From contig NZ_JAIUCZ020000001.1 in assembly GCF_020176955.2 (NCBI RefSeq), positions 1,302,001 through 1,366,000 of the forward strand: DNA of 64,000 nucleotides, read 5' to 3'. Position numbers and translations under genes: made by a program. Below the pieces are notes generated by a model, which was not told the origin of the DNA, ran no database searches, and saw only the letters and a program-made list of their open reading frames with translations. This DNA is from Nocardia sp. alder85J. Lineage in GTDB: Bacteria > Actinomycetota > Actinomycetes > Mycobacteriales > Mycobacteriaceae. Positions 1 through 7,735 of the stretch are shown here, piece after piece (within the stretch, counting starts at the first letter, position 1; each line of letters begins with the position of its first letter).

Positions 1-48
1 ACCCACCGCGACCACCGACGACGAGACCGCGAGCGGTACGGCGTAGCC

Positions 49-1755
49 ATGACGAACATCGGAGGAGACCACGCCACCCCCGCGCACGACGCGACCCCCG
101 AACCCGCACGGCCGCAACCCGATCCGCCCCAGCGGGCACCTTCACCGCGGGCCTCGGCGGTGCTGGACTCGGCGCATCTCGGCGATATCGAGGGTGCGTT
201 CGGCCGGATCAGCGTCACCGACACCGAGCACCCGCACACCCTGCGCACCCGGCTGGCGACGCTCGCCGCGATCGTCGGACCGGGCCTGATCGTGATGGTC
301 GGCGACAACGACGCCGGTGGCGTCGCAACCTACGCCCAGGCCGGGCAGAACTACGGCTACAGCCTGCTGTGGGTGCTGCTGTTGCTGATCCCGGTGCTGA
401 TCGTCAACCAGGAAATGGTCGTGCGGCTCGGCGCGGTCACCGGCGTCGGACATGCGCGCCTGATCAACGAGCGCTTCGGCCGCGGCTGGGGCTGGTTCTC
501 CGTCGGCGACCTGTTCATCCTGAACTTTCTGACCATCGTCACCGAATTCATCGGTGTCTCCCTGGCAGCGGACTACTTCGGCATCTCGAAGTACATCGTG
601 GTGCCGGTCGCGGCGATCGCGCTGGTGGCGATCATGGCCAGCGGCAGCTTCCGCCGCTGGGAGCGCGCGATGATGCTGTTCATTCTCGTTACCCTGTTGC
701 AGCTCCCGATGCTGCTGCTGTCGCACCCCGATTGGGGCCGCGCGGCCACCCGTTTCGTCGTGCCCGGCATCTCCGGCGGCGTGACGTCCGACGCGGTGCT
801 GCTGATCATCGCGATCGTCGGCACCACCGTCGCCCCCTGGCAGCTGTTCTTCCAGCAGTCCAACATCGTCGACAAACGCATCACCCCCCGGTTCATCGGC
901 TACGAGCGCGCCGACACCACCCTGGGCGCCTTCGTGGTGGTTATCGGCGCGGCAGCGCTGATGATGACCGCCGACTACGCGGCGCGCGCCACCGGGGCCG
1001 TCGGCACGTTCAGCGACGCCGGGGCGATCGCGCACCTACTGGGCCGCGTCCATTCCTGGCTGGGGCCGATCTTCGCGATCGTGCTGCTGGACGCCTCGAT
1101 CATCGGCGCCGCGGCGGTCACCCTCGCCACCAGCTACGCCTTCGGCGACGTCTTCGGCATCAAACACTCGCTGCATCGCGGTTTCCAGGACGCCAAGCAG
1201 TTCTACGTCTCCTACATCGCGATGGTGCTGGCGGCCGCGATCATCGTGCTCATCCCCGGTGCGCCACTGGGTTTGATCACCACCGCGGTGCAGGCGCTGG
1301 CCGGCCTGCTGCTGCCCAGCGCGAGCGTGTTCCTGCTGCTGCTGTGCAACGACCCGCAGGTGCTCGGCCCGTGGGTGAATCGCCTCTGGCTCAACATCGT
1401 CGCCGGATTCATCGTCGCCGTCCTGCTGCTGCTGTCGGGAATCCTGATGGCCACCACCTTGTTCCCCGATCTCGACGTCACCGCCCTCGCCGCCTGGCTC
1501 GCGGTCGCGATGATCGTGCTCGTGGTGCTCGCCGCCGCCGTCCTGAAATGGCTGCAACGCCGCACCCCCGCGCCACCACCACCCCCGCGCATCGACGCCT
1601 CCGCCAAGGACCACTGGCGAATGCCGCCACTGACCCTGCTGGAGCCCGTAACCTGGTCGGCCGGAACGAAACTCGGCATGCTCGCCCTCCGTGGCTACCT
1701 CGTCGTCGGGGCGATCCTGTTGCTGGTCAAAGCGATCCAGCTCGGCCGCGGCTGA
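49..1755 (+). CDS. NRAMP-related divalent metal transporter
   Basis: 568-aa integral membrane protein of the NRAMP superfamily, expected to move a divalent cation across the cytoplasmic membrane. A hydrophilic N-terminal tail of about 75 residues precedes roughly 11-12 hydrophobic helices. The GPGLIVMVGDNDAGG stretch of helix 1 and APWQLFF of helix 6 align with the metal-site helices of NRAMP, but the usual DPGN and MPH motifs are absent. It therefore belongs to the divergent NRAMP-related branch and its substrate (Mn, Fe, Mg) cannot be assigned. The C-terminal tail is proline-rich. An open frame ending in TAG at 44-46, two bases before this ATG, could be the tail of an upstream gene, so translational coupling is possible. 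No clear Shine-Dalgarno sequence is seen. Confidence 0.85.
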   Translation: MTNIGGDHATPAHDATPEPARPQPDPPQRAPSPRASAVLDSAHLGDIEGAFGRISVTDTEHPHTLRTRLATLAAIVGPGLIVMVGDNDAGGVATYAQAGQNYGYSLLWVLLLLIPVLIVNQEMVVRLGAVTGVGHARLINERFGRGWGWFSVGDLFILNFLTIVTEFIGVSLAADYFGISKYIVVPVAAIALVAIMASGSFRRWERAMMLFILVTLLQLPMLLLSHPDWGRAATRFVVPGISGGVTSDAVLLIIAIVGTTVAPWQLFFQQSNIVDKRITPRFIGYERADTTLGAFVVVIGAAALMMTADYAARATGAVGTFSDAGAIAHLLGRVHSWLGPIFAIVLLDASIIGAAAVTLATSYAFGDVFGIKHSLHRGFQDAKQFYVSYIAMVLAAAIIVLIPGAPLGLITTAVQALAGLLLPSASVFLLLLCNDPQVLGPWVNRLWLNIVAGFIVAVLLLLSGILMATTLFPDLDVTALAAWLAVAMIVLVVLAAAVLKWLQRRTPAPPPPPRIDASAKDHWRMPPLTLLEPVTWSAGTKLGMLALRGYLVVGAILLLVKAIQLGRG

Positions 1756-1911
1756 CCGTCACCGCCCCGCGTTCGGGGTCCGAGGGAACGATGACGAGAT
1801 CGAACCTTGTCTCGGCCGGTCCGGCGAGTGGGATACGGATGCGGATCAGGCCACAGGCGTGGCGGATTCGGTGTCCGGGCCGGACTGTTCGAGAACCCGT
1901 CGCCGGTTGGT

Positions 1912-2064
1912 TCAGGTGGCGTGTCGTGGGCGTGGGGCGACAGGTGTGGGCCGGTAGCGGCGGCCGCCGATGGTCGCCGGCCGGTAGCGCACCTTCGGGT
2001 CCGGCACGATCGTGACGTCGTGGGGGCTTGCGATGAGGGTGATCGGTCCGGTGGCGCTGATCAT
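1912..2064 (-). CDS. 50-residue basic small protein
   Basis: Small ORF in the 342-base stretch between the transporter and the DUF3467 gene. The ATG at 2064 follows GAGGACACAG and lies 33 bases downstream of the DUF3467 stop on the same strand, so it is probably the last gene of that operon. The product starts MISATGPITLIASPHDVT and ends in an Arg/Pro/Tyr-rich basic tail; it has no membrane segment or known motif. Function unknown. Position and ribosome-binding site support it being real; no homologue could be checked. Confidence 0.45.
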   Translation of the reverse strand: MISATGPITLIASPHDVTIVPDPKVRYRPATIGGRRYRPTPVAPRPRHAT

Positions 2065-2097
2065 CACTGTGTCCTCGCGTTGCGCGGCTCGGTCGGG

Positions 2098-2424
2098 TCA
2101 ATCACCGAGGGAGGTGATCTGGCCGAATTGGTGTTCGTAGTTGCTCATGGCTTCGTCGAGGGTGCGCATCAACCGGAAGATCAACGAGGGGGCGAACTTC
2201 ACCCGAGCGGTGACCTGCACCGGTTGCCGCATCACCGGCCCGTGCTCTGCCGCGGCGGCGGGTTCGGCGGGCAGGTAGACCAGAAAGTCCAAGGTGAAGT
2301 CGGTCCGGTTGTACCAGCAGGTGAACCCGTTGGCGTACACCCCCGCATTCAGGCTGTCGGGCACGATCACCTCGACGTCGATGTCACCGTCGTGGGGGCC
2401 GGGCAGGCCCGGGTCATCGCTCAC
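2098..2424 (-). CDS. DUF3467 family protein
   Basis: 108-aa cytoplasmic protein. The GTG at 2424 was chosen because GGAGG lies ten bases upstream; the longer frame to 2508 would add a basic, low-complexity leader. The core (IDVEVIVPDSLNAGVYANGF, then DFTLDFLVYLP, then a segment around FRLMRTLDEAMSNYE) has the strand pattern and YANG motif of DUF3467 proteins, a small family of unknown function. It follows the coiled-coil gene by 128 bases and precedes the 50-codon ORF, forming a minus-strand operon. DUF3467 proteins are not enzymes by any visible motif; a structural or scaffold role is only a guess. Confidence 0.75.
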   Translation of the reverse strand: MSDDPGLPGPHDGDIDVEVIVPDSLNAGVYANGFTCWYNRTDFTLDFLVYLPAEPAAAAEHGPVMRQPVQVTARVKFAPSLIFRLMRTLDEAMSNYEHQFGQITSLGD

Positions 2425-2552
2425 GGCCGTGCGTCCTCCGTTCCCCGGTTGTCTGCGACGGCGGCGCGGTGCGGCGGTCGCACCGGTTTCCCGGCACGAC
2501 CGCCGCACCGGCGCCGTTGGTCACCTACGGCACATGCCCCTGCTCACCGCGG

Positions 2553-3080
2553 TCAGTTGCCCTGCAGGTGACGGGCCTGCTGACGGATCTGATGCAGTTG
2601 CATTTCCCACTGCCCGGCCCGGTCCTGGGCACGGGTGGCCTGGTCCTCGGCCTGCTGCGCGAGCTGGGTGGCCTGATCGGCCTGATCGGCCGCCGAGGAC
2701 GCACGCTGCTGGGACTGATTGGCTTCCCCTTGAGCCTGCTGTGCCTGGGACTGGGCACGGTCCGCTTCGCCCTGGGCCTGCTGGGCCTGGTTCGACGCCT
2801 GCATCGCGGCCTGGCGGGCCTGCTGCGCCTGCTGATTGGCCTGATTGGCGTTCTGCTGCACGGCCTGAGCCTGATTCTGCACCTGGCGGGCCTGGGATTG
2901 GGCCTGGCGGGCCAGCCCGGCAGCCTGCATCGCGTACTGGCGTGCGCTCTGGGCCTCCTGCCGCGCCTCGTCCATGCGCATCCGCAGCATCTCGATCTCA
3001 CCCCGCACCTCTGCCATATCCCCGCGCTGGCCCTGCGACGACATGGACCGGTTCTCCGTACTCGCGTCCTGCACTGCCAT
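2553..3080 (-). CDS. Ala/Gln-rich coiled-coil protein
   Basis: 175 residues from the ATG at 3080, which is preceded by GGAAGGGAG; an upstream in-frame start would add 29 unlikely residues. From about residue 30 to the end the sequence is almost entirely A, Q, R, N, E and S in a regular pattern (many AQ/QA pairs, e.g. QARQAAMQASNQAQQAQ), predicting one continuous helix or coiled coil with no hydrophobic membrane span. First gene of the operon with the DUF3467 protein. It could be a filament, spacer or scaffold protein. The opposite strand of this repeat yields a spurious leucine-rich frame. Confidence 0.75.
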   Translation of the reverse strand: MAVQDASTENRSMSSQGQRGDMAEVRGEIEMLRMRMDEARQEAQSARQYAMQAAGLARQAQSQARQVQNQAQAVQQNANQANQQAQQARQAAMQASNQAQQAQGEADRAQSQAQQAQGEANQSQQRASSAADQADQATQLAQQAEDQATRAQDRAGQWEMQLHQIRQQARHLQGN

Positions 3081-3567
3081 TCCGAGCTCCCTTCCGAAAG
3101 TGTGGAGTGTTGGATCGGATTCCGAACGTGGACGAGCTTGCACGACCGGGTCATCCTCGCACGCCAATCACCGACCGTTGGCAACTTTGTGGCAATCTTC
3201 CGGAAAATAGGGCGTAACACGCCGGTGGCCACTCATCCGACACGCAAGGCAGTCGGATTACCGGCCCGAACCGAGTCGAACCGATCGGCGCTGCCGCCAG
3301 CAAGGTCGCGACCAGAGCCGATATAGCTACTTGACGGCTACCATTTGGCAGTGCGGCGGGCCCGGACTGGTCGGCTCCCGCACGAAACCGCCGGCACCCA
3401 GCCGACCCCTCACCGGAGCGTTCGCGGTGGTCGCCGCCGGTGTCCTGCTCACCGCCTACCGGGTTCCGGCCGGTGACACCCTGTCCCGGACGGCCTGAGG
3501 GCGGTCGGGTGGCGTCGCGAACGGCCACACGGAAAAATGCTCCGCCGCAGCCATCCTCACGACGCGC
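3081..3567. other. Intergenic region with promoter of the coiled-coil operon
   Basis: 487 bases between the start of the coiled-coil gene and the 3' end of the alpha/beta hydrolase gene (both minus strand). The part next to 3080 should hold the promoter of the coiled-coil operon. A plus-strand frame ending in TGA near 3499 could encode a hydrophobic peptide (PLTGAFAVVAAGVLLTAYRV) but has no convincing start codon or ribosome-binding site. Nothing else recognised. Confidence 0.5.
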
Positions 3568-4464
3568 CTATCGGGTCCGCGTCAGGAAGTCCAGGATCGC
3601 CGCGGCCGCCGCCTGCGGCTGATCCTGGACCAGGAAGTGCTTCGCTCCCGCGATGGTCTGCCGCTCGACATGTTCGGCGACCTGCGCGATCGAGGCGTGC
3701 GAGAAGTCGCCGAACCCCGCTTCGGCGGCGAGCGAGAGTACCGGGAGGGTCAGCTTTTTCACGGCGAGCCGCTCGCGGTTGACTTTCGCGTCGTCGAGCA
3801 AAGTCCGGTAGTAGCCGAAGCTCGCCAGGAGGCCGCCCGCCGCGTAGGTGCGCGCGTATTCGTCGATGTCGGCCTGTGTCAGCGCATCCGGGCGCAGGGT
3901 GCCGCGGCGGTAGAAATATTCGATGAACGGCCGCTCGCGCCCGGCGACCAGCAGTTCGCTGATCCCCTCCGCCATGTTGAAACCCATGTGCCAGCTGCCG
4001 CCGTGGGCCACGTCCATCGCCGCTTCCAAACCGAACCCCGGCACGGCGCTCTCGATGAAGACGAAGTCGCGCACATCCGCCGGAAAGCTTGCCGCATAGG
4101 CAAAGCCGACCGGCCCGCCCATGTCCTGGACGACAAGGTGAATCCGACCGAACCCGAGCGATCGCATCAGCTCGTGCAGGTCGGTCGCCACCGTCACCTT
4201 GTCGTAGCCGTCGGCGGGACGCCCGGAATCGCCGTAGCCACGCATATCGGGCGCGACCACGGTGAACCGATCCGCCAGGACCGGGATGACATTGCGCCAT
4301 GCGTACCAGGTCTCGGGCCAGCCGTGGAGGAGCAGTACCGGATCGCCGCTGCCGGCGATCACGTAATGTATCGGCACGCCGTTGACCATCGCGCGGCGCG
4401 AACGCGCTCCCTCCGGCGCCGGTGCGGGGACCGTGGGCCGGCCGTCACCGCCCTCGGTCACCAT
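3568..4464 (-). CDS. Alpha/beta hydrolase, epoxide hydrolase-like
   Basis: About 298 aa. The motifs fit the epoxide hydrolase/haloalkane dehalogenase branch of the alpha/beta fold: HGWPE (oxyanion loop, near residue 50), QDMGG with an aspartate nucleophile (near residue 115) instead of GxSxG, a Tyr-rich lid, and GAKHF near residue 277 supplying the catalytic His. It would hydrolyse an epoxide or ester by a covalent Asp intermediate; substrate unknown. The ATG at 4464 (second Met of MPM) has the better spacing to GGAAGG; 4470 is the alternative. It lies 187 bases downstream of a SnoaL-like gene on the same strand. Confidence 0.85.
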   Translation of the reverse strand: MVTEGGDGRPTVPAPAPEGARSRRAMVNGVPIHYVIAGSGDPVLLLHGWPETWYAWRNVIPVLADRFTVVAPDMRGYGDSGRPADGYDKVTVATDLHELMRSLGFGRIHLVVQDMGGPVGFAYAASFPADVRDFVFIESAVPGFGLEAAMDVAHGGSWHMGFNMAEGISELLVAGRERPFIEYFYRRGTLRPDALTQADIDEYARTYAAGGLLASFGYYRTLLDDAKVNRERLAVKKLTLPVLSLAAEAGFGDFSHASIAQVAEHVERQTIAGAKHFLVQDQPQAAAAAILDFLTRTR

Positions 4465-4657
4465 CGGCATCGCCTTCCATGAGCCGCATATTCGTTACGC
4501 GACAACGACATTCGGCACCACCTCCCCGCGATTCGTCGATCGGTCGCCGCCGAGCATAGCGCGTCGAGGACGCGCGTGCCGTGGGAGTTCGCCCACCGTG
4601 TGTGCCCGGCACGGTCCGATCGAGTGTCCGGCGAGGACCGAAAGCGCCGCCCTCGGT

Positions 4658-5095
4658 TCAGGATTCGATGTTCGGGGTCCCGAGCAGGTGGGCGTAGGGG
4701 TCCTGGTCGGCGCCGATGTGTTCGGGCATCGGATAGTAGGTTTTGATCAGCAGATCACCGGCGGCGTCCCAGGCGAAGGTCTCGATGCTGTGCGCCACCC
4801 CGACGTTGTCCCCGGCGCCGAAACGGTTTTCGCATACCCAGGCCATCTCGTCGCCGTTGACCTGCACGGTGATCATCGTGATCCGCAGCAGTTGCTGGAA
4901 CAGATCCCAGGCGTGCGTGGTGGCCGCGTCGAACCCGACCTTCTCCTCCGTCCCCACCGGGTCGAACATCCGGACGTGGCCGGGAACGATGGTGCGCCAC
5001 GACGCGATCCATTCCTCCTTCCTGCCGGAGTTCCAGAGTTCGGCATGCTTGGCCGCGTGGGCCAGCCGCACTTCACGCGAGGGGATCTTCGTCAT
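4658..5095 (-). CDS. SnoaL-like / NTF2-fold protein
   Basis: 145 aa. The opening helix with RLAHAAKHAELWNSGRKEEW, followed by a short beta-rich body (MFDPVGTEEKVGFDA, ITVQVNGDEMAWV), matches NTF2-like SnoaL-type proteins, which are small cyclases, isomerases or binding proteins. The specific reaction cannot be read from the sequence. The intergenic stretch 5096-5296 separates it from the divergent SRPBCC gene and should hold both promoters. It may be cotranscribed with the epoxide hydrolase-like gene downstream. Confidence 0.7.
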   Translation of the reverse strand: MTKIPSREVRLAHAAKHAELWNSGRKEEWIASWRTIVPGHVRMFDPVGTEEKVGFDAATTHAWDLFQQLLRITMITVQVNGDEMAWVCENRFGAGDNVGVAHSIETFAWDAAGDLLIKTYYPMPEHIGADQDPYAHLLGTPNIES

Positions 5096-5296
5096 GGCCG
5101 GTCTCTCCTCCAGGGCAGGCAGGTCGGGGAGCGCAGACCCCGGGCCTCGAGCTAGACATCTGTCCAGTCATGTGTCAACCATATCCGCCGATCTCGTCCG
5201 GGCGAATTCACGGATACATCCTGTCGATTTCGGCGGGTGCCGTGTGTCGTCCTTGTGACGAGCCGTATTTCGATGGCTCGCGCGGAAGGAGAGACC

Positions 5297-6049
5297 ATGG
5301 GACAGCGGTTCGAAGTGGCGTGGGAGGGCGAGCTGCCCGCCGGCCCGCAGGAGGTGTGGGAGGCGTTCACCCGCCATCAGACCGGCTGGTATTGGAAGAT
5401 CGAATACCAGCCGTGGCAGGGTGGGACCGAGCGGGGCCTCACGCCCGGCGGAGGCGGGTCGGTGATCACGTGGGACCCGCCACGGCATTTCGTGACGCGG
5501 GCCGAGAGTGGGGGAGACGGTTTCAACGAACTGGACTACCTGCTGGAGCCCCGGGGCACGGGAACCCACTTGCGCTTCACGCATATCGGCGTGTTCGGGG
5601 CCGACTACGACCGGCTGCTGGATTCGTGCCGGCAGCACACGGCGTTCTACTACCACTCGCTCGGCGAATACCTACGGCACTTCGGTGGGCGCGACGCCGG
5701 GTACATCCGCGCCGAGGCGCCCGCCCGGTCCGTCGACGGCGGCTTCGCGCGGCTGCGTGACGCGCTGGGGGTGCAAGCGGACATCACGGTCGGTGACCGG
5801 GTTCGGCTCACGCCCGCGGGACTGGCGCCGATCGACGCTGTCGTCGACTACGCCACCGCGCATTTCCTGGGTCTGCGCGGTGCGGACGCGCTGTATCGCT
5901 TCTACGGCCGTGACGCGTGGGGCATGCCGGTCGGTCTCGCCCATCACCTGTTCGCCGAGGGCGCCGAGGAGCGGGCGGGCACCCTGGCGTGGCGTGCCTG
6001 GTTGGATGAGGTGTTCGCCGCGGATGCGGCCGGACGGGAGGAACAGTGA
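5297..6049 (+). CDS. SRPBCC/AHSA1-domain protein
   Basis: 250 aa from the ATG at 5297, which follows AAGGAGAG with ideal spacing. An in-frame ATG 60 bases upstream lacks a ribosome site. The N-terminal 150 residues (FEVAWEGELPAGPQEVWEAFT, GGSVITWDPPRHF, THIGVFGADYDRLLDSC) form an activator-of-Hsp90-like SRPBCC fold with a hydrophobic ligand cavity; the C-terminal 100 residues are less typical. Its stop overlaps the ATG of the YCII gene (TGATG). SRPBCC-YCII-ECF sigma factor modules are common in actinobacteria, so it probably senses or handles a small ligand linked to the sigma factor. Confidence 0.8.
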   Translation: MGQRFEVAWEGELPAGPQEVWEAFTRHQTGWYWKIEYQPWQGGTERGLTPGGGGSVITWDPPRHFVTRAESGGDGFNELDYLLEPRGTGTHLRFTHIGVFGADYDRLLDSCRQHTAFYYHSLGEYLRHFGGRDAGYIRAEAPARSVDGGFARLRDALGVQADITVGDRVRLTPAGLAPIDAVVDYATAHFLGLRGADALYRFYGRDAWGMPVGLAHHLFAEGAEERAGTLAWRAWLDEVFAADAAGREEQ

Positions 6050-6387
6050 TGGCTCAGTACGCGGTGCTGATCTTCGAGCGTCGCAACAGCGAACTGCCGC
6101 CGGAGCTGCTGGAGGCCCACACGCGGCTGCCGGAACGGATCTCCGAGCACGGCGGCCGGATCGTGGCCGGTATGGCACTGGAAGCGGCCGAGACCGCGAC
6201 GGCGATCCGTGGTGGCCTGGTGACCGACGGCCCGTTCATCGAGACCAAGGAAGCCCTGGCCGGAGTCTTCGTGATCGAGGCCCGCGACCTCGATCACGCC
6301 CTGGCTCTGGCCCGGCTGACACCGATCCTCGACGGCGGCGTCGAGGTCCGCCCGCTGGCCGGTCTCCAGATCTCGGAGACCAGCTGA
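6049..6387 (+). CDS. YCII-related domain protein
   Basis: 112 aa with the YCII pattern: MAQYAVLIFERR at the start, an H...R helix (EAHTRLPERISEHGG), the strand TDGPFIETKEALAGVFVIEA, and a closing helix DLDHALALARLTP. These small alpha/beta proteins usually accompany extracytoplasmic-function sigma factors. Start at 6049, overlapping the previous stop; GGGAGG lies upstream. The stop at 6385-6387 overlaps the next gene's presumed CTG start, so the three genes should be translationally coupled. Confidence 0.85.
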   Translation: MAQYAVLIFERRNSELPPELLEAHTRLPERISEHGGRIVAGMALEAAETATAIRGGLVTDGPFIETKEALAGVFVIEARDLDHALALARLTPILDGGVEVRPLAGLQISETS

Positions 6388-7646
6388 ACACCGTCACCGA
6401 GGCAGTCGCCGCAGCGCACCGTCGCGAATGGGCATTCGTGCTCGCCGCGACGGTGCGGGTGACCCATGACCTGGACGCCGCCGAAGAGGCCGTCCAGGAC
6501 GCCTATGTCCAGGCGTTGCGGACCTGGGGTGACGACGGGGTGCCCGAGCGGCCGGGGGCATGGCTGACCACCGTCGCCCGCCGCGCCGCGCTCAACACCC
6601 TTCGCCGCGGGCGGACGCTGCACACCGCACTGCCCCTGCTCGCGGACCTCGCCGACAGCGGCTCGCCCGAGGCCGATCCGGCGGCCGACGTCATCGATGA
6701 CGACCGGCTGCGACTGATCTTCACCTGCTGTCACCCCGCGCTCGCGCTGGAGGCGCAGGTCGCCCTCACCCTGCGGCTGGTGTGCGGAATGTCGACACCC
6801 GACATCGCCCGGGCATTCCTGGTCACGCCCACCACGATGGCCGCCCGTCTCACCCGCGCCAAGAAGAAGATCGCGGTCGCGCGCATTCCCTACGTCGTGC
6901 CGTCGCCGGCCGAGCTGCCCGACCGCGTGGACGGGGTGCTCACCACCATCCACCTGCTCTACTCGTCCGGGCACACCGCCTACTCCGGCGAGAACCTCGT
7001 GCGCGAGGATCTCACCGGCCGTGCGCTCGATCTGGCCCGGATGCTGCACCACCTGCTGCCGGACAGCGGAGAAACCGGCGGCTTGCTGGCACTGCTACTG
7101 GTTCACCACGCGCGCCGCGCCACCCGCACGAGTCCAGAAGGCCGACTGCTGCGCCTGGCGGACCAGGACCGCTCCCGGTGGGACCACGACATGATCGGCG
7201 AGGCCGACCGGCTCCTGGTCGCCGGCCTCACCGCCGGCCCGCCCGGCCGCTTCACCCTTCAGGCCGCCATCGCCGCCGTGCTTGCCCTGGCTCCCGGCTA
7301 TGCCGATACGGACTGGCCGCAGATCCTCGTCCTCTACGACGAACTCTTCCGGATCTGGCCCTCGCCGGTCGTCGCCCTCAACCGCGCGATCGCCCTGTCG
7401 ATGACCGACGGTCCCGAGGCCGCCCTGGCCCGGATCGAGCAGCTCGAACAGGACGGCCGCCTGGCCGGTTACCGATACCTCCATGCGAGCAAGGCCGATC
7501 TCCTGCACCGTCTCGGCCGTGACACCGAGGCCGTCGCGGCCTACCGCGCCGCGCTCGACCTCAGCGCCAACGCCGCCGAACAGGAATTCCTCCTCGGCCG
7601 TATCCGATCGACCGGGGGGCCGGAGAACCATGGCGGTGCCGACTGA
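6384..7646 (+). CDS. ECF RNA polymerase sigma factor, DUF6596 type
   Basis: About 420 aa. Region 2 is seen in DLDAAEEAVQDAYVQALRTW and GAWLTTVARRAALN, and region 4 in ALTLRLVCGMSTPDIARAFLVTPTTMAARLTRAKKKI. A long C-terminal DUF6596/TPR-like half follows (LLYSSGHTAYSGENLVREDL, YDELFRIWPSPVVALNRAIA), as in the group of sigma factors found next to YCII proteins. No ATG, GTG or TTG is suitably placed. The likeliest start is CTG at 6384, forming CTGA with the YCII stop, which gives the N-terminus (M)NTVTEAVAAAHRREW. Probably controls a stress or metabolic regulon with its two upstream partners. Confidence 0.85.
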   Translation: MNTVTEAVAAAHRREWAFVLAATVRVTHDLDAAEEAVQDAYVQALRTWGDDGVPERPGAWLTTVARRAALNTLRRGRTLHTALPLLADLADSGSPEADPAADVIDDDRLRLIFTCCHPALALEAQVALTLRLVCGMSTPDIARAFLVTPTTMAARLTRAKKKIAVARIPYVVPSPAELPDRVDGVLTTIHLLYSSGHTAYSGENLVREDLTGRALDLARMLHHLLPDSGETGGLLALLLVHHARRATRTSPEGRLLRLADQDRSRWDHDMIGEADRLLVAGLTAGPPGRFTLQAAIAAVLALAPGYADTDWPQILVLYDELFRIWPSPVVALNRAIALSMTDGPEAALARIEQLEQDGRLAGYRYLHASKADLLHRLGRDTEAVAAYRAALDLSANAAEQEFLLGRIRSTGGPENHGGAD

Positions 7647-7735
7647 GCAGGCCGGCCGGCCGACCCGGTAGCGTTTCGACCAGGTGGTGTCCCGTCGAGT
7701 CCGGGTGATCGTTCCACGAAGAGGCGAGGCGTGAC

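Noticed and set aside
2469..3326. Leucine/isoleucine/glycine-rich 285-codon frame on the plus strand
   Set aside because: It is the exact complement of the Ala/Gln coiled-coil gene: CAG/GCC repeats read backwards as CTG/GGC. No ribosome site, and the repeat explains the hydrophobicity.
3356..3499. Possible short hydrophobic protein (PLTGAFAVVAAGVLLTAYRV)
   Set aside because: No ATG, GTG or TTG with a ribosome site in this frame; mentioned only within the intergenic entry.
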